NCBI RefSeq assembly: GCF_900156785.1
Contig: NZ_FTOP01000005.1
Location: 186,001 to 250,000, forward strand
Reading direction: 5' to 3'
DNA: 64,000 bases
From: Belliella pelovolcani
GTDB taxonomy: Bacteria > Bacteroidota > Bacteroidia > Cytophagales > Cyclobacteriaceae
The notes beneath the pieces are model-generated. The model saw nothing but the letters and a program-made list of their open reading frames with translations. It made no database searches and was not told the DNA's origin. The position numbers were made by a program, and so were the translations under genes. Below, one piece after another: positions 9,482 through 17,826 of the stretch. Position 1 is the stretch's first letter; each line of letters opens with the position of its first letter.

Positions 9482-10882
9482 TCAACCTCCTGCTTCTGGT
9501 TCTCCGAAGACACCAAATAGATTGAGTAATACCAGCCCGATAACCAATGGACACACAAATCTGATGAAGAATATCCAAACCTGTCCTGGGCTAATTCCGA
9601 ATAAGATTTTCTTTTTGAATGTAGGAGCACCTAATGCGATCTCATCAACAAGTTTGCTGCTCTTGAAACCCCATCCTGAAAATAATGCAAACAAAAGACA
9701 AAGCACCGTCACAGACAAAGTACCAAAAGTCCAATCCATGATATCGAACCAGCCAGTTTTCTGAATCGATCCAATTTTCATGGTAACTTTACTAAATACA
9801 CTTTCTTCGATAGAACTTAGGATTGCAGGGATAGAGACAACCATGGCTGTGATTCCAACTCCCCAGGCTGCTTTCTTTCTCGAGATTTTCTTTTCATCAA
9901 TCAAATAGCCTACTGGTACTTCTAGCATGGAAATAGTAGAAGTCAAAGCCGCTACCATCAAAAGCAAGAAGAAAGAAGCACCTATGATTGATCCACCTGG
10001 AATTTGATCGAATACTTGAGGGAGAATTTTAAATACCAATGAAGGTCCTTCATCTGGCTTCAACCCTAAAGCAAAAACTGCTGGGAAAATCATCAGACCA
10101 CCCAAAAGTGCTACAAAGCTATCCAATGCACCAATCCAAAGACCACTTGTTACTAAGTTTGAACTCTTTGGAAGATAAGAACCATAAGTCACCATTAGAC
10201 CCCAGCCTACACTCATTGAGAAAAATGCTTGACCTAAGGCGGCTAATATTACCCCTCCATTAATTTTAGAGAAATCAGGGTTCAAGTAGTAATTGATACC
10301 CTCTGAAGCACCTGGTAAAGTTACACTTCGTCCTGCTATCAAAATGATCAGGATGAATAACACAGGCATCAACAGCTTGGAAGCTTTTTCAATACCCCCA
10401 GATACACCTCCTAAGATCACCAAGATAGTGATGACCATAAATAAGAAAGTGAGCGGAACTATATACTTTGGAGTCTCTATGAATACATCAAAATCAACTG
10501 GGATATTGATCAGTTCTGTGATGATATAGCCAACCGTCCATCCTGCAATCACAGAATAGTAAGTCAAAACCATGAAACAGATGACAACACTCATGATCCC
10601 AGGGATCATCCAGAATTTATTGTCAGAAGCTTTTTTCATCGCTCCGATTGGGTTTTTACCAGTCAATCTACCGATGGCGAGCTCGTTGAAGAGCAAAGGT
10701 ATACCGATGAGCAATACACATAATATGTAGACGAACACGAAGGCTCCACCTCCATTTTCACCAGTGATATATGGGAATCTCCAAATGTTACCTAATCCGA
10801 CTGCAGACCCAGCAGCAGCCATGATAAACCCTAGGCTAGAGCCCCATTGCCCCCTGCCTTCAGTTTCCGTATTTAATGCCAT
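9482..10882 (-). CDS. Sodium-dependent transporter, NSS/SNF family
   Basis: A 466-residue inner-membrane symporter of the LeuT-like neurotransmitter:sodium family, which moves amino acids or similar solutes with Na+. The hallmark unwound first helix reads GSAVGLGNIWRFPY, followed by GENGGGAFVFVYI and NELAIGR. About eleven to twelve hydrophobic segments follow, including the TM6 region GQAFFSMSVGWGLMVTYGSY. The short cytosolic N-terminus MALNTETEGRGQWGSS is typical. Substrate cannot be assigned. It is the last gene of the minus-strand run, 39 bases after the RmlD-like gene, and is followed by a strong terminator. Confidence 0.93.
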   Translation of the reverse strand: MALNTETEGRGQWGSSLGFIMAAAGSAVGLGNIWRFPYITGENGGGAFVFVYILCVLLIGIPLLFNELAIGRLTGKNPIGAMKKASDNKFWMIPGIMSVVICFMVLTYYSVIAGWTVGYIITELINIPVDFDVFIETPKYIVPLTFLFMVITILVILGGVSGGIEKASKLLMPVLFILIILIAGRSVTLPGASEGINYYLNPDFSKINGGVILAALGQAFFSMSVGWGLMVTYGSYLPKSSNLVTSGLWIGALDSFVALLGGLMIFPAVFALGLKPDEGPSLVFKILPQVFDQIPGGSIIGASFFLLLMVAALTSTISMLEVPVGYLIDEKKISRKKAAWGVGITAMVVSIPAILSSIEESVFSKVTMKIGSIQKTGWFDIMDWTFGTLSVTVLCLLFALFSGWGFKSSKLVDEIALGAPTFKKKILFGISPGQVWIFFIRFVCPLVIGLVLLNLFGVFGEPEAGG

Positions 10883-10921
10883 GCTTTATTGATTGAATTT
10901 TGTTGATTGATTATTGAAATG

Positions 10922-11851
10922 TTAAGAATCGGCTAATTTAAGTTGTTTTGACAAAATACCAATTCCATCCATAAAACTTTTGGGCCTGTAGTCAAGCTCT
11001 TGAAAAGCCTTATTGATGATAAATCCTGTCCTCATGGGTCGTTGAGCAATTTGCTTGAAATGTTGAGAGTCGGTTTCGCTGATCAAGCTTTTATCCAAGT
11101 CAAAGTATTCCGCTGTTGCTATGGCCATATCATATGGTGTCAGCAGGTCTTTGCCTGATATGTTAAACTTCCCTACAGCATTTTTTTTGATTATTTGAAG
11201 GCAGCCTTTTGCTAAATCCTCTGCCAGTGTTGGAGTGCGAACCTGGTCGTTTACAACTTGTATTTTCTTTCCTTGCTCTAGGGATTCCTTGACCCAAAGG
11301 ATAATGTTAGACCGGCTCATGTCATTGGCGACACCATACACTAAAACTGTTCTGACGATAGCAGATTTAATATTTGATCTCTCAATGATTCTTTCTGCTT
11401 CTAGCTTTGTCCACCCATAGAAATTCACAGGATTAGGAGCTGCTTCTTCATCATAAGGGCCAGCTTCTCCGTCAAATATAAAATCAGTAGAAAGGTGAAT
11501 CATGTGCGTGTGGTGCTTTTCACATGCCGAAACTAGATGGTGTACGGCATTGATATTGAGATCCTTGCAGGCCTCAAGTTCTTGTTCGCATTGATCTACA
11601 TTGGTCATTGCAGCAGTATGGATCAAGTAATCAGGCTGAAATTGGTCAAAAACGTTCTGAACCTGTTGTGGATCTCGGATATCCATACTGATCCAGTTTT
11701 CTACTTGCCAGTCTTCAGGAAATCTACTGTCTCCCAGTCCAGATGGCAGCAATTCATATTCGCCTTCCTGAAGAATCAACTGAACCAATTTTTGACCGAG
11801 TAGCCCGTTGGCACCAGTAATAAGTATTTTTGCTTTGTGCAGCTTATTCAT
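10922..11851 (-). CDS. NAD(P)-dependent SDR, dTDP-4-dehydrorhamnose reductase-like
   Basis: A 309-residue extended short-chain reductase of the RmlD type. It has the nucleotide-binding GANGLLGQ near the N-terminus, HTAAMTNVDQCE, HLSTDFIFDGEAGPYDE, and the catalytic Tyr-Lys in NFYGWTKLEAE. RmlD reduces dTDP-4-keto-rhamnose, but rmlA, B and C are not nearby, so the substrate is open. I prefer the ATG at 11851 (MNKLHKAKILITG); a Met four codons earlier is also possible. Either way it overlaps the end of the cyclophilin gene, implying translational coupling. Confidence 0.88.
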   Translation of the reverse strand: MNKLHKAKILITGANGLLGQKLVQLILQEGEYELLPSGLGDSRFPEDWQVENWISMDIRDPQQVQNVFDQFQPDYLIHTAAMTNVDQCEQELEACKDLNINAVHHLVSACEKHHTHMIHLSTDFIFDGEAGPYDEEAAPNPVNFYGWTKLEAERIIERSNIKSAIVRTVLVYGVANDMSRSNIILWVKESLEQGKKIQVVNDQVRTPTLAEDLAKGCLQIIKKNAVGKFNISGKDLLTPYDMAIATAEYFDLDKSLISETDSQHFKQIAQRPMRTGFIINKAFQELDYRPKSFMDGIGILSKQLKLADS

Positions 11852-12674
11852 AGCTGTAGCCAAAGTCCTTCGTTATTTTCTTTTTAGGGAGTTGGTTGAC
11901 TGTTACCTTCATATAGACAGTCTCGATGGGCTTATCCTGTGGGCTGGTTTTTTCCTTTGCGATTTCTTCCATGACTTCAAGCCCCTTGATCACTTGACCG
12001 AATACGGTGTACTCATTGTCCAAATGTGGTGTGCCACCGATAGTCGTATATGCTTCCACTTGTTGTGGAGTCATTTTTTTACCCAGACTTGTGCTGTAAA
12101 AATCCTCAAGCTTTTCTTTATGATCAAGCATCAGTTTGTTCATGGCATCAAACTCCCTATTTTCATACAGGTTTGTATAGGTTTCCCTCAACTCAGCATT
12201 GCTTTCTAATCTCAGGTACTGGTTAAACTTCTCACTCAACTGGCGCATGTCTGTGGTCAATTCCAATTTGTCATACACTTTACCCTGCACGATATAAAAC
12301 TGAGAACCACTAGATGCGCGCTCCGGGTTTACATTATTGCCCATTCTGGCAGCAGCGATCATCCCTTTAGCGTGAATCAAGTCTGGCTTGATTTCAGCAG
12401 GTACAGTGTACCATTCCTCTCTTGGGAGTTTTTCTTTGGCAAATACGTCACCACCTTGAATCATAAAGTTTTCGATCACGCGATGAAATTCCGTTGAGTC
12501 GAAACGTCCTTTTTCAGCTAGTTCAATAAAATTCTTTTTGTGCTTTGGTGTCTCGTCAAATAGGATGGCATACATGTCTCCATGTCGCGTTTCGATTTTT
12601 ACCAGGTAGTCTTTTTCAACAGCACAACCGAAAGCTAGGAAGGCTAATAAGATGATGAATATGTTCGTTTTCAT
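11844..12674 (-). CDS. Cyclophilin-type peptidyl-prolyl isomerase, lipoprotein
   Basis: A 276-residue secreted lipoprotein: the signal MKTNIFIILLAFLAFGC ends in the lipobox AFGC. The cyclophilin fold follows, with NFIELAEKGRFDSTEFHRVI, NFMIQGGDV, ASSGSQFYIVQG and EYTVFGQVIKGLEVMEEIA. Between the SQFYI and YTVFG parts lies an insertion of roughly 75 charged, helical residues, seen in some Bacteroidota homologues. It is expected to help fold exported proteins at a membrane. It overlaps hemC by four bases (ATGA) upstream and the RmlD-like gene downstream. Confidence 0.93.
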   Translation of the reverse strand: MKTNIFIILLAFLAFGCAVEKDYLVKIETRHGDMYAILFDETPKHKKNFIELAEKGRFDSTEFHRVIENFMIQGGDVFAKEKLPREEWYTVPAEIKPDLIHAKGMIAAARMGNNVNPERASSGSQFYIVQGKVYDKLELTTDMRQLSEKFNQYLRLESNAELRETYTNLYENREFDAMNKLMLDHKEKLEDFYSTSLGKKMTPQQVEAYTTIGGTPHLDNEYTVFGQVIKGLEVMEEIAKEKTSPQDKPIETVYMKVTVNQLPKKKITKDFGYSYE

Positions 12675-13606
12675 TTGTTTAGGGCGGATTTTATTTCTTT
12701 TAATATTTTGTCACCTCCAGCCGAAAGGACCTGGTCTGCAAGGATTTTACCTAGATTTTCAGCTTCATTGTTGCTGCCAGATACTTCTTTGATGATTCTT
12801 TCAGAGCCATCTAAGCTTACAATACCACCTTTGAGCTTAACTCTTTCTCCATCATATTCGGCCAATGCAAAAACTGGTATGCTACAACCCCCCTCTAAAA
12901 CCCTGAGATAGGCACGCTCGGCTAATAATCTGTAGCCAGTTTCTTCATGGTGAGTTGCCTCTATGATTTTCGCTTTCAGATCTTGGTCCATATTGGTAGA
13001 TGCTTCGATGGCAACAGAACCTTGACCTACGGCAGGTGTGAATTCATCCAGAGAAAGTTCATGCATGATCATGTCATCATAGCCCATTCTGTGTGCACCT
13101 GCATAAGCTAACAAGAGCGCATCACATATACCTGATTCCATTTTAGCGATCCTCGTTTGTAAATTTCCTCGGACTTCTGCAGTTTTGATATGGGGATAAT
13201 AATATTTTAAAGTGGCTACTCTCCTTGTGGAGGAAGTGCCTAATACTAGCTGCTGATTTGGATTTTTATAGTCTAAGTCCTTCTTGTGACTTAAAATGAT
13301 GTCATTTACTTTTTCTCGCTCAGTAAATGCAATCAACTCAAATCCCTCTGGTAAAGAGGACTGCATGTCTTTGGCGCTGTGAACTGCAATATCAATACTT
13401 CCTTTGGCTAGTTGTTCTTCCAGTTCCTCCGTAAACACACCTTTACTGCCGATTTTAGCAATAGACACATCCAATATTTTATCACCCTTAGTTTCAATGA
13501 TTACAATTTCTGAAGGGATTCCTTTTGCTTTGAGTAAGTCTGCTACATGGTAGGCCTGCCATAGGGCTAATTTGCTCCCACGGGTACCTATTTTGACTGT
13601 ATGCAT
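12671..13606 (-). CDS. hemC: Hydroxymethylbilane synthase (porphobilinogen deaminase)
   Basis: HemC polymerises four porphobilinogens into hydroxymethylbilane for haem synthesis. The 311-residue protein shows KIGTRGSKLALWQA at the start, the active-site region FTEELEEQLAKGSIDIAVHS, GTSSTRRVA, EVRGNLQTRI, and LEGGCSIPV, whose Cys (about residue 240) binds the dipyrromethane cofactor. It shares one base with the upstream RimK-like gene and four with the downstream cyclophilin gene. Other haem genes lie at 30.0 kb (hemE) and 36.9 kb (hemB), so the pathway is scattered. Confidence 0.97.
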   Translation of the reverse strand: MHTVKIGTRGSKLALWQAYHVADLLKAKGIPSEIVIIETKGDKILDVSIAKIGSKGVFTEELEEQLAKGSIDIAVHSAKDMQSSLPEGFELIAFTEREKVNDIILSHKKDLDYKNPNQQLVLGTSSTRRVATLKYYYPHIKTAEVRGNLQTRIAKMESGICDALLLAYAGAHRMGYDDMIMHELSLDEFTPAVGQGSVAIEASTNMDQDLKAKIIEATHHEETGYRLLAERAYLRVLEGGCSIPVFALAEYDGERVKLKGGIVSLDGSERIIKEVSGSNNEAENLGKILADQVLSAGGDKILKEIKSALNK

Positions 13607-14514
13607 TATTCTTTGATTTTTCGTTTAGTTCCTTTTTTATTGACAGACTCTTCGATGAACTTGATGATTTCGCCAGCGATATCTATTCCCGTAGCTTTCT
13701 CTATACCTTCTAGTCCAGGTGAGCTATTGACTTCTAAGATGAGTGGTCCTCTTGCTGATTGGAGCATGTCTACTCCTGCAATATCAAGTCCTAATGCTTT
13801 TGCAGCACCTAGGGCTGCTTGTTTTTCAGCACGAGAAAGTTTGATGACTGTGGCTTTTCCACCTCTGTGGAGATTGGACCTGAACTCACCTTCTGCACCT
13901 TGCCTTTTCATCGCTCCTACTACTTTACCATTGACGATAAATGCCCTGATGTCTGCCCCCTTTGCTTCTTTGATAAATTCTTGGACAATAATTCTTGCTT
14001 TGAGTCCATGAAAAGCCTCGATTACCGATTGTCCCGCCTTTTTGGTTTCAGCAAGAACGACACCTAGTCCTTGTGTTCCTTCCAATAATTTGATGATCAA
14101 TGGAGCTCCACCTACATGTTCAATAAGGGTTTTTTCACCTCCTTTGGAAAAATTCGTAAATGCTGTTTTGGGCATACCTAGTCCAGCTTTGGAAAGAATT
14201 TGCAAGGATCTGAGTTTGTCTCTACTCCTGACAATCGCCTGAGATTCTACGGCTGAAAACGTCCCCATCAACTCAAACTGCCTTACTACGGCAGTGCCAT
14301 AAAAAGTAACAGAAGCGCCAATTCTCGGGATAATCGCATCTACACCAATGACTTTTTCTCCCTTGTAAATGATGGAGGGACCCTCTTGCTCGATGATGAT
14401 ATCACATAAGGAGTGGTCAATGATCACTGCTTCATGCCCCGCTGCTATGATCGCTTCGTGAAGTCTCTTGGTAGAGTAAAGGTGTGAATTTCTGGAAAGG
14501 ATAGCGATTTTCAT
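13606..14514 (-). CDS. rimK: RimK-like ATP-grasp alpha-L-glutamate ligase
   Basis: A 302-residue ATP-grasp enzyme of the RimK family, which in gamma-proteobacteria adds glutamates to the C-terminus of ribosomal protein S6. Motifs include [37 protein letters not shown], the ATP-binding [33 protein letters not shown] and the metal-binding [14 protein letters not shown]. It overlaps the upstream RimB-like protease by four bases, supporting a joint function. S6 is the family's known target, but other targets are possible here; the ribosomal link is inferred. Confidence 0.93.
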   Translation of the reverse strand: MKIAILSRNSHLYSTKRLHEAIIAAGHEAVIIDHSLCDIIIEQEGPSIIYKGEKVIGVDAIIPRIGASVTFYGTAVVRQFELMGTFSAVESQAIVRSRDKLRSLQILSKAGLGMPKTAFTNFSKGGEKTLIEHVGGAPLIIKLLEGTQGLGVVLAETKKAGQSVIEAFHGLKARIIVQEFIKEAKGADIRAFIVNGKVVGAMKRQGAEGEFRSNLHRGGKATVIKLSRAEKQAALGAAKALGLDIAGVDMLQSARGPLILEVNSSPGLEGIEKATGIDIAGEIIKFIEESVNKKGTKRKIKE

Positions 14515-14945
14515 TTTTTTGATTTTAGGGACAAGTTTACTTCGGCGACATCTACTAAAAATTTACCTTGAATCATCTTCCTTCCGATCAAGATAGCATT
14601 TCTCATTTTTGACCTGTCAGTCAAAGTGAATTCAGCGTCAAATTCTTCTTCAAACATAATAACTTTTGTACTCACTTTGTATCTCACCTCCGCTTGCCCA
14701 AAGGAATTCTTCACCTTTTTCTGTGTATAGTTTGAGGTAGCTATGATTTTATCTTTGTACTTTTTATTATCTGGACTCAATACTCTATAGAAAAGCGTCA
14801 TCACTCCGTCTACCTCTCGCTCTTCGGTGTAGGTACAATGAATGGAACTGGTATATGCACCAGTATCTACTTTGGCAGTGACCATTTTGAGCCCCCATTC
14901 AGGTAGGGTGATTCTCTCTCTTCTTCCGATTACTTTTTTTTCCAT
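14511..14945 (-). CDS. RimB-like protease (PF05618, 'ATP-dependent zinc protease' family)
   Basis: A 144-residue single-domain protein of the family often labelled ATP-dependent zinc protease. Its signature [12 protein letters not shown] resembles the DTGA active-site loop of retropepsins, and no zinc-binding HExxH is present. In Pseudomonas the family member RimB is linked to RimK and trims S6 glutamate tails. Here it overlaps the RimK-like gene by four bases, matching that pairing. It lacks a signal peptide, so acts in the cytosol. The start METKK-like [14 protein letters not shown] lies two bases after holB. Confidence 0.85.
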   Translation of the reverse strand: MEKKVIGRRERITLPEWGLKMVTAKVDTGAYTSSIHCTYTEEREVDGVMTLFYRVLSPDNKKYKDKIIATSNYTQKKVKNSFGQAEVRYKVSTKVIMFEEEFDAEFTLTDRSKMRNAILIGRKMIQGKFLVDVAEVNLSLKSKK

Positions 14946-14947
14946 AT

Positions 14948-16084
14948 TTAGGCGGTTTTTCTTCTCAGAATTCTAGCAAGCTGAAAGGAAAGGTCTGTGA
15001 ATAGAATCTTGGCACTGGCATTTCTTTCTAGGTGGTAATGAGCCCCATTGATCTGACTATACATGTCGGAGATTTTATCTTCATCCAACACATGAATTCC
15101 TAGTTTTTCAATGAAATCTCTTTCTTCAGCTCCACTACGCATGAGTGTGTCAAGTTGGGATTTACTCAGCATCACTTCTCTGAGTACATTGAGCCCAGTC
15201 AGGAGAAATGACTTCTGTCCTTCTTTGTCTTTTTTTGCAAAGTCTTCCGACCTACTCAATAGTGCTCCAATTTTCAATGAAAAACAGTCTCTGTACCAAT
15301 CTCGGATTTGTAGCGTATTTTCATCCTGAACCTGATCTATCATGCGGTAAGCCTCTCGCATATTCCCGTCTGCAAGCGGTGCAATTTGTTCTGCAGCTTC
15401 TTTGGAACACATTCCTTCTTCCACCAAGTGATTTTTTATCTCTTCGTCAGCGAAAGCACGAACCATTACCTTTTGAGTTCTAGAAAGAATGGTAGTCAGC
15501 AATTGCTCTGGTTGAGAAGTTAATAGCAGGAAAAGGGTTTTTTCAGGCGGTTCTTCCAAAACCTTGAGCAGGGAGTTGGCCGCGGAGCTATTCATGTATT
15601 CTACGCCCCATATCATCATGATTTTATAGCCTCCTTCAAAAGACTTGAGAGATATAGTCCGCATGATATTCCTTGCAGCTCCTTTGGAGATATTGAGCTG
15701 TTTTTTATCTATTTCATTGAAATATATCCAGTCTGAAATATTCCCGTAGGGTTGATTGATGGCAAAGCTTCTAAAGGAAGCGATGAAGTCTACTTTTTTC
15801 TTTTTGTCATCATCATCCACACCCTCGCCAGGTGCCGGCACGGCGAAATTCATATCTGGGTGCACCAGCTTAGCCATTTTTTGACAAGAAGGACAGATTC
15901 CACATGCGTCGGTATCTCCTGGGTTTTCACAATGAAGATAAGTGGATAGCGCCAGCGCCATTTTTAAATTGGCAGAGCCCTCAGGACCATGAAAAAGCAA
16001 GGCGTGAGCAAGATGATTGTTCTTGACCGCGTTGATAATTTTGATTTTGACTTCTTCGAGTCCGGGGATAGATGAAAATAGCAT
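14948..16084 (-). CDS. holB: DNA polymerase III delta' subunit
   Basis: The 378-residue clamp-loader subunit that helps open the sliding clamp. It begins MLFSSIPGLEEVKIKII and has the AAA+ outline HALLFHGPEGSANLKMALAL, whose P-loop lacks the GKT/S, consistent with an ATPase-inactive delta'. The four-Cys zinc module is CENPGDTDACGICPSCQ. ANSLLKVLEEPP and LLTSQPEQLLTTILSRTQ, with the Sensor 1-like and SRC-like regions, follow. It sits between the GlmU-like gene (nine bases) and the RimB-like gene (two bases) in the packed minus-strand run. Confidence 0.94.
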   Translation of the reverse strand: MLFSSIPGLEEVKIKIINAVKNNHLAHALLFHGPEGSANLKMALALSTYLHCENPGDTDACGICPSCQKMAKLVHPDMNFAVPAPGEGVDDDDKKKKVDFIASFRSFAINQPYGNISDWIYFNEIDKKQLNISKGAARNIMRTISLKSFEGGYKIMMIWGVEYMNSSAANSLLKVLEEPPEKTLFLLLTSQPEQLLTTILSRTQKVMVRAFADEEIKNHLVEEGMCSKEAAEQIAPLADGNMREAYRMIDQVQDENTLQIRDWYRDCFSLKIGALLSRSEDFAKKDKEGQKSFLLTGLNVLREVMLSKSQLDTLMRSGAEERDFIEKLGIHVLDEDKISDMYSQINGAHYHLERNASAKILFTDLSFQLARILRRKTA

Positions 16085-16093
16085 AGCTTCAGC

Positions 16094-17293
16094 TTAAACT
16101 GTTTTGTCCCAAATACGGTAATGCTTGGTCAATTCAAAAACTTTTTGGATAATTTCTTTTTCAGTTTCATCATATGCCAGCCCTCTTCTTTTCATCACTG
16201 CGATAGCTACTTCCTCAAATTTTCTAACTTGAAAAGTTGTAAACCCAGAAGCACCACCCCAGGAAAAGGAAGGGATAAAATTACGAGGATAGCCATCTCC
16301 AAAAATATTTGCGCCAACACCTACCACGGTGCCAGTGTTGAACATGGTATTGATGCCAGATTTGGAGTGGTCTCCCATCATCAAGCCACAAAATTGTAGT
16401 CCAGTATTTGAGAAACCGCCTTTGATATAATCCCAAACTTTCACTGGAGCATAGTTATTTTTAAGGTTCGATGTATTGGTGTCCGCTCCTAAGTTGCACC
16501 ATTCTCCTAATACAGAATTGCCCATGAATCCTTCATGACCCTTGTTGCTATATCCGAAAATCACCGAATTTGAAACTTCACCCCCAACTTTGGAGTGTGG
16601 GCCGATGGTCGTATCGCCACGCATTTTAGCACCCATGTTTACAGTAGAACCCTCACAAAGTGCAAACGGTCCTCTGATTAAAGCGCCTTCTTGGATTTCT
16701 GCATTTTTACCAATATAAATTGGTCCATTTTCAGCATTGAGTACAGCTGCCTTTATTCTCGCTCCCTCTTCTATGAATATATTCTCAGGCGCGTACATGA
16801 TGGTATGAGGATCCTCAATTCTCTCAGAAAAACGTCCAGAGGTGATTAATTCAAAGTCCTTTTTGATTTCAGTGGCATTAAACTCGAAAATATTCCATGT
16901 TTTCTGGATCAAAGTAAATGATGCTGTGAACTGTACCGCTTCCTTTTCTTTTGCCTGATCAGTTGTGAAAGCCCCAGGCTGCTCGGTAAAGCAAGCTAAT
17001 AGGATATTTTCTGACCATAGTGCTTGATTTGGATTGAGTTTTGAGATTGCTTCCCATAGTGCGGGGTCTGGGCATAGCGAACCATTGATCATCAGAGCAC
17101 TGGTATTTTGGAAGGTGAATTTTTGACTGAGATAGTCTTGAGTGAGGTAGCCAGGAATGAGTTTGCTATAGATTTCCCACTTTTGGGAAATCTTCAAGAT
17201 CCCAATTCTGATGTCAGCTACTGGTCTGGTAAAAGTAAAAGGTAATAAAGAGCCTCTGATAGCAGAGTCGTCAAATAAAATCAAATTGTCCAT
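16094..17293 (-). CDS. GlmU-like sugar nucleotidyltransferase/acetyltransferase (Bacteroidota type)
   Basis: A 399-residue protein matching the Bacteroidota alternative-GlmU family (TIGR03991 type), predicted to make UDP-GlcNAc. The N-terminal half (MDNLILFDDSAIRGSLLPFT, FTRPVADIRIG) is the divergent transferase-like domain. From about residue 165 it is a left-handed beta-helix of hexapeptide repeats (IFIEEGARIKAAVLNAENGP, IGPHSKVGGEVSN, VIFGYSNKGHEGFMGNSVLG, GADTNTSNLKNNY). It is the promoter-proximal gene of the minus-strand run and abuts the rpmE terminator region. Confidence 0.88.
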   Translation of the reverse strand: MDNLILFDDSAIRGSLLPFTFTRPVADIRIGILKISQKWEIYSKLIPGYLTQDYLSQKFTFQNTSALMINGSLCPDPALWEAISKLNPNQALWSENILLACFTEQPGAFTTDQAKEKEAVQFTASFTLIQKTWNIFEFNATEIKKDFELITSGRFSERIEDPHTIMYAPENIFIEEGARIKAAVLNAENGPIYIGKNAEIQEGALIRGPFALCEGSTVNMGAKMRGDTTIGPHSKVGGEVSNSVIFGYSNKGHEGFMGNSVLGEWCNLGADTNTSNLKNNYAPVKVWDYIKGGFSNTGLQFCGLMMGDHSKSGINTMFNTGTVVGVGANIFGDGYPRNFIPSFSWGGASGFTTFQVRKFEEVAIAVMKRRGLAYDETEKEIIQKVFELTKHYRIWDKTV

Positions 17294-17306
17294 GTCACAA
17301 AAATAA

Positions 17307-17342
17307 AAAAGTCTCTCGGAATATAGCTTCCGAGAGACTTTT
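17307..17342 (-). terminator. Terminator after rpmE
   Basis: AAAAGTCTCTCGGAA and TTCCGAGAGACTTTT form a 15-bp stem around TATAGC, with A/T tracts on both sides. It lies 25 bases past the rpmE stop and before the GlmU-like gene. Confidence 0.9.
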
Positions 17343-17367
17343 AAAAATGCTTTGATGAAGACTTCGC

Positions 17368-17613
17368 TTACTTCTTAGCGTATCTTCTGTTGAATTTCTC
17401 AACTCTACCAGCGGTATCCAACAACATTTTCTTACCAGTGTAGAACGGGTGTGAGTTGGAGCTTACTTCGATTTTGTAAACTGGATATTCTTGTCCGTCT
17501 TCCCAAGTGATAGTTTCACTTGTTTCAATAGTAGACTTAGTCAAGAATTTATATTCGCTGGAGGTGTCATAGAATACAACATCTCTGTAGTTTGGATGAA
17601 TATCTTTTTTCAT
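17368..17613 (-). CDS. rpmE2: 50S ribosomal protein L31, type B (zinc-free)
   Basis: An 81-residue L31. It begins [19 protein letters not shown] and contains [20 protein letters not shown]. It has no Cys, so belongs to the C-minus type B class that does not bind zinc. The gene stands alone with a clear phylum-type promoter upstream and a strong terminator downstream. No zinc-containing type A paralogue lies in the window. Confidence 0.97.
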   Translation of the reverse strand: MKKDIHPNYRDVVFYDTSSEYKFLTKSTIETSETITWEDGQEYPVYKIEVSSNSHPFYTGKKMLLDTAGRVEKFNRRYAKK

Positions 17614-17655
17614 TTTATTGTTATTTATCTTGAATCCCTTTTTTCAAATGAGGCA

Positions 17656-17687
17656 CAAAGTTATTCTTTTTTAAAAATTCTTCCAAA
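17656..17687 (-). promoter_or_regulatory. Bacteroidota-type promoter of rpmE
   Basis: On the minus strand TTTG (17687-17684) is followed after 20 bases by TAACTTTG (17663-17656), a full match to TTTG/TAnnTTTG. The start codon is 43 bases further on. Confidence 0.75.
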
Positions 17688-17826
17688 TCAATTTGTTGAA
17701 TTTCTTGAATTCTTTCCACCTTTCTTTCAAAACATCAGCTGATTGTGTATCTAAATTGAAATGGTAGCCCTTTTTATTTCTCTACTTTTTAATAGATTTA
17801 CGAAACTACTGCCAAAATTCTAACCA

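Noticed and set aside
16094-17293. Degenerate or truncated GlmU
   Set aside because: The unusual N-terminal half is the normal form of the Bacteroidota alternative-GlmU family, not decay.
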